A stretch of DNA of 64,000 nt, from NCBI GenBank assembly GCA_963714995.1, contig CAVQQP010000019.1, forward strand, positions 506,428 through 570,427. Direction: 5' to 3'. Source of the DNA: Prado023 sp963714995. GTDB taxonomy: Bacteria > Actinomycetota > Actinomycetes > S36-B12 > CAIYMF01. Each line of letters begins with the position of its first letter. The first letter of the stretch is position 1. Shown here piece by piece: positions 26,457 to 35,800 of the stretch. The notes beneath the pieces were generated by a model, which saw only the letters and a list, made by a program, of their open reading frames with translations, had not been told where the DNA came from and did no database searches. The position numbers were made by a program, and so were the translations under genes.

Positions 26457-27662
26457 TCAGGCGGCTTGCTGCTGCGCCGCTGCGTCAACCCCCTCGGCGG
26501 CCGCTGCCGGCTCCTTCACCCACTTCGGCGCACGGTTGAACCGGCCACCGAAGGCGTTGTTCGGCAGCGCCAGGCGGAACACCTTGTGCCATGCGGACCC
26601 GACCTGCTTGGGCAGTGACCCAGTCACATAGGGCAGGTCGTAGCGCTCGAACAGGTCCTGGATCCGGGGCGAGATGTCCTTGTAGCGCTTGCTCGGCATG
26701 TCGGGGTAGAGGTGGTGCTCGATCTGGAACGACAGGTTCCCGGTCATCATGTGCATCGCCGGGCTTCCGGAGATGTTCGCCGACCCGATCATCTGACGGA
26801 CGTACCACTCGCCGCGGGTCTCGCCCTCGATCGAGGTCTTCGAGAACGTGGCCACGCCCTCCGGGAAGTGCCCGCACATGATCACCGAGTGCGTCCACAC
26901 GTTGCGGACCAGGTTGGCCACCACGTTGGCGCTCAGGGTGGCCAGGAAGGCCGGGATCGCCGAGAACGGGTTCACCAGCGCCGCGAGCCCGGGGTTGAGC
27001 AGGTAGTCCTTGCGCATCTGCCGACCGATCTTGGCCAGCACCTTGCGCAGGTCCCGCTTGAAGGGCGCGTCGACCTTCTTCTTGCCCTTGTAGTAGGCAC
27101 CGAGCTCGAGGTCGTAGGCGGCGATCGAGTACTCGAAGAGGATCATGTTGATGACGTTGTAGAGCGGCTGGCCCAGGGTGAGCTTCGTCCAGCGCTGGTC
27201 CTCGTCGACGCGCATGATCCCGTAGCCGAGGTCGTTGTCACGCCCGACCACGTTCGTGTAGCGGTGGTGGATCTCGTTGTGCGAGTGCTTCCACATCTCG
27301 GCCGGGGCGGCGTTGTCCCACTCCCAGGTGGTGGAGTGGATGGCCGGGTCGCGCATCCAGTCCCACTGCCCGTGGAGGATGTTGTGGCCGATCTCCATGT
27401 TCTCCAGGATCTTGGCCACCGAGAGCCCGACCGTCCCGGCGATCCACGCCGGCGGGAACCAGGCGAACAGCAGGACCCCGCGCGAGCCCATCTCGAGCAG
27501 GCGCTGGGCCTTGATCACCTTCCGGATGTAGGCCGCATCGGCCTCCCCGAGACTGGCGAAGACCTCCTCACGCAGGGCGTCGAGCTCACGCCCGATCGCC
27601 TCGATGTCGGCGTCGGTCAGGTGCGCGACCGGGTTGTCCGTGCGCTTCTGGATGACGGTCAT
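26457..27662 (-). CDS. desA3: DesA3-like membrane fatty acid (acyl-CoA) desaturase
   Basis: A 401-residue di-iron membrane desaturase with all three histidine boxes: H-N-I-L-H (93-97), H-S-H-N-E-I-H-H (126-133) and Q-I-E-H-H (313-317). Helices flank the boxes in the usual arrangement. It resembles mycobacterial DesA3 (Rv3229c), which makes oleoyl-CoA from stearoyl-CoA and takes electrons from the adjacent reductase Rv3230c; the same pairing is found here. The start is the ATG whose first base is 27662; the open frame further upstream covers the intergenic hairpin and is not coding. The C-terminal tail is Ala/Gln-rich. Confidence 0.85.
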   Translation of the reverse strand: MTVIQKRTDNPVAHLTDADIEAIGRELDALREEVFASLGEADAAYIRKVIKAQRLLEMGSRGVLLFAWFPPAWIAGTVGLSVAKILENMEIGHNILHGQWDWMRDPAIHSTTWEWDNAAPAEMWKHSHNEIHHRYTNVVGRDNDLGYGIMRVDEDQRWTKLTLGQPLYNVINMILFEYSIAAYDLELGAYYKGKKKVDAPFKRDLRKVLAKIGRQMRKDYLLNPGLAALVNPFSAIPAFLATLSANVVANLVRNVWTHSVIMCGHFPEGVATFSKTSIEGETRGEWYVRQMIGSANISGSPAMHMMTGNLSFQIEHHLYPDMPSKRYKDISPRIQDLFERYDLPYVTGSLPKQVGSAWHKVFRLALPNNAFGGRFNRAPKWVKEPAAAAEGVDAAAQQQAA

Positions 27663-27687
27663 GCGGTGTCCAATCGGTTCGTCGGTC

Positions 27688-27736
27688 GCTGTGCTGACGA
27701 TTCCGACGATCCAATGGTCGGAATCGTCAGCACAGC
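27688..27736 (-). terminator. Perfect 20-bp hairpin between the reductase and desaturase genes
   Basis: Arms 27688-27707 and 27717-27736 pair perfectly (20 bp) around a 9-base loop. It sits in the short gap after the reductase stop and before the desaturase start, both on the minus strand. It could be an attenuator or processing signal setting the ratio of the two proteins, or a terminator if the desaturase has its own promoter. No U-tract is present. Confidence 0.7.
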
Positions 27737-27747
27737 CGGGGTCGGGG

Positions 27748-28818
27748 TCAGAGGTCGAGGGAGCACGGCCCGGCGGCCGCACTGATGCAGGTCTGGATCT
27801 TCACGCCGTCCCCGGGGGAGGCGGTGGTGAGCACGCCGGAGCGCAGGTCGCGGACCGCGCCGGACTCCAGCGGGACGACGCAGCCCATGCAGATGCCCAT
27901 CCGGCATCCCGAGGGCATGAGCACCCCGGCCGCCTCACCGGCGTCGAGCAGCGGGGTGGCACCGTCGGCCTCGACGACCGTGCCGGACCGCGCGAACGAG
28001 ACAGCGCCGCCCTCGCCGGTCACGACGACGTGGGGCCGGAAGCGCTCGGTGTGCAGCCGATCGGACGCGTCGGCGCCGGCCCAGCGCTCCTCGAGCGCGT
28101 CCAGCAGGCCGGTCGGGCCGCACGCCCAGGTCTCCCGCTGGGACCAATCGGGCACGAGCGTGTCGAGCTCCGCCGGGTCGAGCAGCCCGTCGGCGTCGGT
28201 GTGCCGCTCGACGAGCCGGATGCGCCCGGCAGCGGCCATGTCCCGCAGCTCAGCACCGAAGATGACGTCGGTCGGCGTGGGCGCGCTGTGCACGACCACG
28301 ACATCACCGAGCTCGGTCAGCCGGTGGCGCAGCATGCCCATCACGGGGGTGATGCCGCTGCCGGCGGTGACGAACAGGACCCGCTGCGGCGCGTCGGCCG
28401 GCAGGTGGAAGTCGCCCGTGGCCTGGTCGAGCTGGATGACCGTCCCCGGGCGGGCACGGCGCACGATGTGGTTGCTGACCTTCCCGTCGGGGATGGCCTT
28501 GACGGTGATCGCGATCAGCCCGTCGGGCCGAGGACCGGAGGTGAGCGAGTAGGCCCGCCAGAGCCGCACGCCGTCGACGTCGATGCCGATCCGCACGTAC
28601 TGGCCGGGCAGGTGCCCCTGCCAGCCGCGCCCGGGCCTGATGACCACCGTGGCAGCGTCGGGAGTCTCCGCGGTGACCGCCTGGATCCGGCCCCGAAGGG
28701 CGGCCCCACTGCGCAAAGGGTCGATCACGTCGAGGTAGTCGGCAGGGACCAACGGCGTCGTGACGGCCCCGATCACGCGCATCAGGCCGTCTCGCACGGG
28801 AGTGGACGTCATCGACAT
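27748..28818 (-). CDS. Ferredoxin reductase (FAD/NAD(P)H plus C-terminal [2Fe-2S])
   Basis: A 356-residue electron-transfer protein. It has an FNR-type FAD domain (W-R-A-Y-S-L-T-S-G) and an NAD(P) domain (F-V-T-A-G-S-G-I-T-P-V-M-G-M). A plant-type [2Fe-2S] ferredoxin domain sits at the C-terminus, with cysteines in S-G-C-R-M-G-I-C-M-G-C and the fourth in I-Q-T-C. It matches the Rv3230c type that reduces DesA3, and the desaturase gene follows on the same strand. The ATG (first base 28818) is divergent from the PucR-type regulator 93 bases away, with palindromes between them. Confidence 0.88.
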   Translation of the reverse strand: MSMTSTPVRDGLMRVIGAVTTPLVPADYLDVIDPLRSGAALRGRIQAVTAETPDAATVVIRPGRGWQGHLPGQYVRIGIDVDGVRLWRAYSLTSGPRPDGLIAITVKAIPDGKVSNHIVRRARPGTVIQLDQATGDFHLPADAPQRVLFVTAGSGITPVMGMLRHRLTELGDVVVVHSAPTPTDVIFGAELRDMAAAGRIRLVERHTDADGLLDPAELDTLVPDWSQRETWACGPTGLLDALEERWAGADASDRLHTERFRPHVVVTGEGGAVSFARSGTVVEADGATPLLDAGEAAGVLMPSGCRMGICMGCVVPLESGAVRDLRSGVLTTASPGDGVKIQTCISAAAGPCSLDL

Positions 28819-28852
28819 GAGCCCATCCTTCCCCGCTGTGGGGGTAATCTCG

Positions 28853-28899
28853 TCACCGTTGATGGTGAATTCGGGAAGTTTGTTTGTTCGGTGCGAACA
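28853..28899. promoter_or_regulatory. Palindromes in the divergent desaturase/PucR intergenic region
   Basis: Two inverted repeats lie in the 92-base gap: TCACC-6-GGTGA at 28853-28868, and TGTTCG-GTG-CGAACA at 28885-28899, the latter ending 11 bases before the regulator's GTG. They are candidate operators for the PucR-type regulator, acting on itself and on the reductase-desaturase operon. This is inference from position; no PucR consensus is known to me that would confirm it. Confidence 0.5.
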
Positions 28900-28910
28900 G
28901 AGGAGATGCC

Positions 28911-30170
28911 GTGAGCGACTGGAAGCCCCTGACCGAGCAGGTCCGCCCCAGCCTGACCGGACCGGTCCTGGTCGCCCTCCAGGGCCGCCTGCACGACGTG
29001 GCCCAGCAGACCATCGACGCCGTGGCCCAGGAGGTGCCCGGCTACCGTGGCACGCTCGACGAGGGGGCCCAGGCGATCCTCGCGCAGGCCGTCGAGCTGG
29101 CGCTGAGCGGCTTCCTCTCCCTGGCGGCCGCCGACCAGGACCCGAGCGCGCCCCTGGCGCCGGCCCTCCAGGGAGCCTTCGCCCTCGGGCAGGGCGAGGC
29201 CCGGCTCGGGCGCCCCATGGATGCCCTGCTCGCTGCGTACCGGGTGGGCGCCCGGGTGTCCTGGCGCGGCCTGGCCGGTGCCGCCGTCGAGGCGGGACTG
29301 CCTGCCGACGAGGTGGTGCTGTTCGCCGAGCTGGTGTTCGCCTACATCGACGCCCTGTCCGCGGCGAGCGTCGCCGGCCACGCCGACGAGCTTGCCGTCT
29401 CCGACCGCGCGCGCCAGCGCAACCTCGAGCGCCTCGGTCACGGCCTGCTCACCGGGGCCCCGGCCGACTCGTTGCTCGCCGCTGCCCAGCGTGCCCAGTG
29501 GACGCCTCCGGGGACCCTGATCGCCGTGGTGCTGCCGGAGTCCCGTGTCGCCGACGTGCTGGCCCGCATCGACCCCCGGACGCTGCAGCCGGTGGACGAC
29601 ATCCCGGGACTCGAGCCGGGCGACGCGGTGCTCCTGGTGCCCGATCCGGACGCACGGTTCCACGCCGGGCTGGCCCGAGGTCTGGGCGGAGCAGGTGCGG
29701 TCGTGGGTCCCCTCCGACCCTGGCTCGAGGCCAGCGGCTCGTACCAGCGCGCGCTGCGGGCGTGGCGCCTGGGCCTGGCCGGAGCGGCATCCGGGTCGCC
29801 GGACGGGTCCTCCCCGGGGGCGCCCGACTCCGGGCGGATCGTCGACACCGAGGAGGTGCTCCCGGAGCTCGTGGTCGCCGCCGATCCCGCCGCCCTGGCG
29901 GACCTGCGCACCCGCGCCCTGGCCCCGCTCGCCGACCTCCGCCCGGCCGTGGCCGATCGCCTCACCGAGACCCTGCGCGAGTGGCTGCTGCACCGCGGCC
30001 GTCGTGACGACGTCGCGGCCGCGCTGTTCGTCCATCCGCAGACCGTGCGCTACCGGATGGGCCAGGTCCGCGCGCTGTACGGCGACGCCCTGGACGACCC
30101 GCGGGTCACCCTCGAGCTGACCCTGGCCCTCACCCTGCCACCGCCCCCCGACGCAGGCCCGGCAGCCTGA
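28911..30170 (+). CDS. PucR-family transcriptional regulator
   Basis: A 419-residue regulator. The C-terminal 60 residues carry the PucR helix-turn-helix (HTH_30): L-F-V-H-P-Q-T-V-R-Y-R-M-G-Q-V-R. The N-terminal half is a helical sensor-like domain and the middle a GGDEF-like fold, the usual CdaR/PucR layout in actinomycetes. I start at the GTG at 28911 behind a GAGGAG ribosome site; an in-frame ATG at 28884 lies inside the probable operator. Its divergent position makes it the likely regulator of the desaturase pair. Confidence 0.82.
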   Translation: MSDWKPLTEQVRPSLTGPVLVALQGRLHDVAQQTIDAVAQEVPGYRGTLDEGAQAILAQAVELALSGFLSLAAADQDPSAPLAPALQGAFALGQGEARLGRPMDALLAAYRVGARVSWRGLAGAAVEAGLPADEVVLFAELVFAYIDALSAASVAGHADELAVSDRARQRNLERLGHGLLTGAPADSLLAAAQRAQWTPPGTLIAVVLPESRVADVLARIDPRTLQPVDDIPGLEPGDAVLLVPDPDARFHAGLARGLGGAGAVVGPLRPWLEASGSYQRALRAWRLGLAGAASGSPDGSSPGAPDSGRIVDTEEVLPELVVAADPAALADLRTRALAPLADLRPAVADRLTETLREWLLHRGRRDDVAAALFVHPQTVRYRMGQVRALYGDALDDPRVTLELTLALTLPPPPDAGPAA

Positions 30171-30227
30171 CGCCACCCCCGCACCCTGGCTGAGAGCGGC
30201 CCATCGGCTCGGGTGGACACTGGCACC

Positions 30228-32481
30228 GTGACTGATCAGCGCGACGCCCTGGCCCCAGACGCTGAGGTGACCCTCGACGAGCCCATGCCCCACGGCATCC
30301 TCGCCCGCCACGGGGCGGCGATGGCACGCCATGCGAAGGCTGTGGCGCTCATCAGTGTCCTGCTGGCGGTGGGCGCCTACCTGGTGGCCGCCCTCGGCGT
30401 CGGCGGCCAGTCGCTGTTCGACCGGCTGGAGCTGGGCGAGCCCGCCGTTGCCGGCGAGGCCCTCGAGGGTCGCGAGCTGATCGCCGAGAACGACCCGACC
30501 GGCTCGAGCATCCAGGCGCTCTGGGAGGACGTCGACCCGGAGTCCCCGGACTTCCTGGCCGCCGCCGCGGCGGCCAACGCCGAGCTCATGGCGATCCCGG
30601 GCGTGGAGCAGGTCCTCGACCCCACGACGATCGGCCCGGCCGCGGTGTCCACGGACGGCGACTCCGCCCTGGTCACGGTGGTCCTGGATCCCGCCCTGGC
30701 CGACGCCGAGCGGAAGCAGGCCCAGCAGGAGGTCGAGGACCGGCTCGAGCAGCTCCCGCAGGACGTGCCCGGCTCCACCGTCGCGGTCACCAGCATCGAG
30801 CAGCTCGTGGAGACCATCACCGACCAGGTCGAGGCCGACCTCAAGAAGGGCGAGGGACTCTCGCTTGCCCATGACCCTGCTCGTGATGGTCCTGATCTTC
30901 GGCGGGTTCGCCGCCGCGGGGGTCCCGCTGGCCGGGGCCATCGCATCGATCGCCGGGGGCCTGATCTCCCTGCTGGCCTTCACCTACGTGATCGACCTGG
31001 ACATCACTGTCGTCAACGTCGTGACCGTGCTCGGCCTGGGGCTGTGCATCGACTACTCCCTGCTGATCGTGTCGCGCTACCGCGAGCAGATGCACGACCT
31101 GCACGACCTCAGCGTCCCGGGCGCCCACCGCGAGGTGCCCCACGAGGTCCGCGAGCGCGCCATGGCGATCACGATGGCCACCGCCGGGCGCACCGTGCTG
31201 TTCAGCGGCGTCACGGTGGCGATCGCCGTGGCCGGTCTGCTGTTCATCGACATGACGATCATCCAGTCGGTCGGTGCCGGCGCGGTGAGCGTCGTGGTCA
31301 TCGCGGTGGTCGTGGCCACCACGTTCGTCCCCGCGCTGCTGGTGCTGTCCACCAAGCACGTGGCCGGCGCCGGGATGCTGTCCAAGGCGCCCGGGTTCCG
31401 CAGGTTCGCGGGAGCCTTCGACCACTCCCCCTCCGACGACGGCTGGTTCGCCCGCTGGGCGACCAAGGTCCAGCGGCACGCCTGGCTGGCCTTCCTCAGC
31501 GTGACCGCGCTGCTGATCCTGCTGTCCCTGCCCGCGTGGCGGATGAACCTCGTGAGCTCCGGGGTCGAGCTGCTGCCCGCCGACAACCCGACACGGCTCG
31601 TCTACGAGCAGATCCAGACGGACTTCCCCGCGCTGTCCGCACCCACGATCACGGTGGTGGCTGACGCAGCGGACGCCGACTCCCTGACCGAGCTGTCGGC
31701 GACGGTCGCTGCCCTGCCCGACGTCGAGCGGGTCGGCGAGGTCGAGACGACCGGGCAGATCGCGCAGCTGCCGGTCTTCACCGCCGACGACGTGGCCGCA
31801 GACATCGTCACGCTGATCCGCGACGTCCGCCCGGACGACCCGCAGACATGGGTCACCGGGCAGGCGGCGATCCTCGTGGACTTCACCGAGCAGCTGCGCG
31901 CCGACGTGCCCATCGCGCTGCTGTTCGTCGTGCTGGCGACGCTGATCCTGCTGTTCCTGCTCACCGGTTCGGTGCTGATCCCGGTCAAGGCCCTGCTGAT
32001 GAACCTGCTCAGCCTCGGGGCCACGTTCGGCATCCTCGTGCTGGTGTTCCAGGACGGCCGGCTCGAGTCCCTCCTGGGCTTCCAGTCCACCGGCGGCATC
32101 GAGGCGACCCTGCCGGTGATCATCTTCGCGTTCGCGTTCGGCCTGTCGATGGACTACGAGGTGTTCCTGCTCTCGCGGATCAAGGAGTTCCACGACCAGG
32201 GCTACGACAACGACGACTCGGTGCGCCTGGGCCTGCAGCGCACGGGGCGGATCATCACCTCGGCGGCCCTGCTGATCATCATCGTGTTCGCCGGGTTCGC
32301 CCTCGGGGACCTGCTGGCCATCAAGCAGAACGGGATCGCCCTGGCCACGGCGGTGTTCATCGACGCCACGCTCGTCCGGATCATCCTCGTGCCGGCGACC
32401 ATGACCCTGCTGGGCGAGTGGAACTGGTGGGCTCCGAGGCCCCTGCGCGCGCTGCACGACAGGCTGGGCCTGTCCCACTGA
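30228..32481 (+). CDS. MMPL/RND-superfamily transporter, one frame break
   Basis: About 750 residues when repaired. Two repeats each have one N-terminal helix, a large outer domain and a five-helix block; the outer domain of the first half spans about residues 55-210. The second half has the MMPL hallmark F-A-F-G-L-S-M-D-Y-E-V-F-L-L-S-R-I-K-E, and the first half the matching G-L-G-L-C-I-D-Y-S-L-L-I-V-S-R-Y-R-E; the Asp-Tyr pairs are the proton-relay residues. The frame breaks near 30865: dropping one T from CTCTCGCTTGCCC restores L-S-L-P-M-T-L-L. In actinomycetes MMPL proteins export lipids or siderophores. GTG at 30213 is an alternative start. Confidence 0.82.
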
Positions 32482-32820
32482 GCCCAGCCCACGCGCATTC
32501 GGGGGACAATATGGGGGACAAGCGTGGTAGACAATGTATAGTCCGGTTTAGTGGGTAGTGTTGCCACTGGCAGAGTCACGAGTGGGATGAAACCCGCCAC
32601 TCTGAGACAAATCGCCCGTGATTCGCATTCTTCGCGCCTTATCCGAAATCGCCCCCTGGCATTTGTGGCGCTTTGAGTCAGTATTCGAGCGATCTCGATG
32701 ATCCTGTGCTTCGAAAATGCAGGAACTACTCGCCAGTAGCCCCTTTACGGAGTCGAATTGACGGGCGCTAGCCTCCGCCCGTCGATCTGGCACTACCACA
32801 GCTTCGCAAGGGGGCAAGTC
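32482..32820. other. 339-bp low-GC intergenic region
   Basis: This stretch is far richer in A+T than the rest of the window and has no supported gene. It holds two hairpins: an imperfect one at about 32568-32614 (GAGTGGG / CCCGCCACTC around ATGAAA), probably the terminator of the MMPL gene, and an 8-bp one at 32760-32783 (GACGGGCG / CGCCCGTC). The TTGACG at 32758-32763 could be a -35 box for the oxidase gene. Composition suggests acquired DNA. Confidence 0.55.
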
Positions 32821-35800
32821 ATGTACCGGACATCTTCGGCGTTTTCGGCCCAACGTGTGATCATTCTCACAGTCGTCACCGCCATGCTGGCCTTCGTGGC
32901 TGGCCTGATGGGTCGCGCGATCCTCCCGGCCGCCGCGGCGCCAACGAGCGCAGTGGACGAGTCGAAGGTCCCGCACTACTTCGGGCCGTACCCGAACTGG
33001 GCCAATAGCCAGTTCACGCTGCCTGACGTGAACGTGTCCATCACGGACCCGTCAGGCGTGGGTTCCGGTGCCACCGCGAACGCCACGGTCGGGGCGAATG
33101 GCTCCGTCACGGGACTCACGCTGACGAGCCCGGGTAGCGGGTATACGCTCGGCGAATGTCGAAATCACGGGCGCGGGCACCGATGCCACCGCCACCGCCA
33201 CCGTCGCGGGCTCGGGAGCCGTCACCAGCGTCGCGGTCGACCGCGGGCGGCAACGGCTACACGGCGCCGACCGTCTCCTTCGCCGGAGGCGGCGGGACGG
33301 GCACCTTGGTCCAGGTCGGCAACGCGCTGCAGGACCGCGCCTTTGCCACCGACTTCGAGGGCTTCGATCCTGTGCGAGTCCTGGTGGTCGTGCCGACGCC
33401 ACTGCCGACCGGGACCCTGACGGAGTTCCGGACGTGGAACCAGGCGCTCGCGGGAGGAAGCCCGACACCTTCTGCCGGCAAGCAGTTCTACGCGTACGTC
33501 CTGCGCCCCACTGGGGTCGCGAACGAGTACTCGGTCGTCTTCGCCAGTGACGTCCAGACCGTGCCCGCTCTCGCCGATGCCTGCGGTCTCGGCCGTGGCG
33601 ACCTTCCCGGTCGGCAGTGTCTCCGGTCCAGTCCGGAGACGTCCTGGCGTTCTACGGCTCAGGCATCCCGGTGGACACCGGCGCCGGCGCCGACGTCTTC
33701 GTCTACCCCGCACCCGCCGCGCCCGCCGCGGGCGCGACGCTCACCGTCGGCAGCGCCGGAGTTCCCGCTCTTCGGCCAGGCCCGTGACGTACTCCTTCGG
33801 CGCCAGCGTCCTCGACAACTCGGGTGTGACCCCGCTCACCGCCGCCAAGGCGACCGCGTACGGAAGCGTCGACGCGATCACGCTCGACAGCCCCGGCGCC
33901 GGCTACTCGTTCCCGACGGTCGACATCGACTTCCCCGACGGGCCGGACGGGGTCCAGGCAACCGCCCACGCCGTGTGCGTCGAGACTGACTGCGCTCCTG
34001 CCACGGATGGCGCGACGGTCACCATCACGGGAATCGCCGTGGACAACGCGGGATCCGGCTACTCGACGGCTCCGAACGTCGTCATCCGCAACGGCACGCT
34101 GGCCGACCCGGTCAATCCTCCCGACGGGTTTCGTGGCCGCCACGGCAACGTCAACCCTCGCGATCAGCTCGATCGTCGTTGATGATCCCGGCGACGGCTA
34201 CGTCGCGGCACCGGTCGTGACGATCGACGACCCGAGCGCCGATGCCACCGGTGCCGCGGCGACAGCCCAGGTGAACGCCGGCGCTGATCACCGGCCTGAC
34301 GCTGACCGCGGGAGGCTCCGGCTACATCACGCCGGGCATCAAGAAGTTCGAGGACGCACTGCCCGGCCCTGTGCGACCCGCAGCGCGCGGCCGCCTCGGC
34401 CTGACGCCGAACGCCAGGCACCTCCCGCTGGCGCGTCCCGGACGTCAAGGCCATCCCGCTCGACGTGACCGAAGGCACTCCGGAATCGAGGCTGACGAGT
34501 ACGTCATCGGCCTGGTCCAGTACCGGACGTCGTTCTCGTCCAGCCTGCCGCGACACCCTCGTCCGCGGCTACGTGCAGCTCGAGACCGCCGACAACGCCG
34601 ACATCAGCCAGCACTTCCCGCTCACGAACGCCAACCTCGACCCGGCGAAGCGCTGACACCCCCGTCCTCGATCAACGGCGCGCAGGCCTACGCCGTGACC
34701 CCGCCGCAGTGGCTCGGCCCGACGATCGCCGCGACCAAGGACAAGCCGGTCCGGATCGTGTTCCACAACCTGCTGCCAAAGGGCTCCGCCGGCGACCTGT
34801 TCCTGCCGACCGACTCCTCACTCATGGGCTCGGGCATGGGCCCGATGGACATGGCCCACGGGACCGACGACGGGTCGGTGATCGACGACGTGCGCAACCC
34901 CGATGTGCTCCGAGTACCCGAAGGACGCCGTGAACTGCTTCAAGGACAACCGAGCCACCCTGCACCTGCACGGCGGCATCACCCCGTGGATCAGCGACGG
35001 GACCCCGCACCAGTGGATCACCCCAGCCAATGAGGCCACCCCCTGGCCTCAGGGCGTGAGCGTGGGCAACGTGCCCGACATGGCCGACGGGCTGCGACGG
35101 ACGCCAGAGGACGGCTGCCAGACCTTCTACTACACCAACCAGCAGAGCGCGCGGCTGATGTTCTACCACGACCACGCGTGGGGGATCACCCGGCTCAACG
35201 TGTACGCCGGCGAGGCTGCCGGGTACCTGATCAGCGACGACACGGAGAAGGCGCTCATCAGCTCCGGGACCATCCCGGACCGACCAGCTGCCGCTCGTCG
35301 TCCAGGACCGCACCTTCGTCCCGGACGCCGTGCAGCTCGCCCAGCAGGACCCGACCTGGGACACCGAGCGCTGGGGCGGCATGGGCAACTTCTGGTACCA
35401 CCACGTCTACATGCCGGCCCAGAACCCGGGTGATCCCTCGGGCATGAGCTCCTACGGCCGGTGGATGTACGGGCCGTGGTTCTGGCCGCCGGCCACACCG
35501 CCGCACGGCCCGATCGACAACCCGTACTACAACAAGGACCCCGAGGGACCGGATGGGATCCGCGGCAATGGCGACGACTTCACCTCCAACCTCGCCAAGC
35601 CCTGCAGCCTCGACGATCCGACCACGTGGCAGTACCAGACCGACCCGTTCTGCGAGCCCAAGCAGATCCCTGGCACGCCGAACATCTCGGTCGGCATGGA
35701 GCAGTTCAACGACACGCCGATCGTCAACGGGGTCGCCTACCCGACCGTCACGCTGGAGCCCAAGTCGTACCGGCTGCGCCTGCTGAACGCCGCCAACGAC

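Noticed and set aside
32482..32820. Riboswitch (c-di-GMP, c-di-AMP or SAM) before the multicopper oxidase
   Set aside because: I compared the short conserved cores by eye and found only ordinary hairpins.
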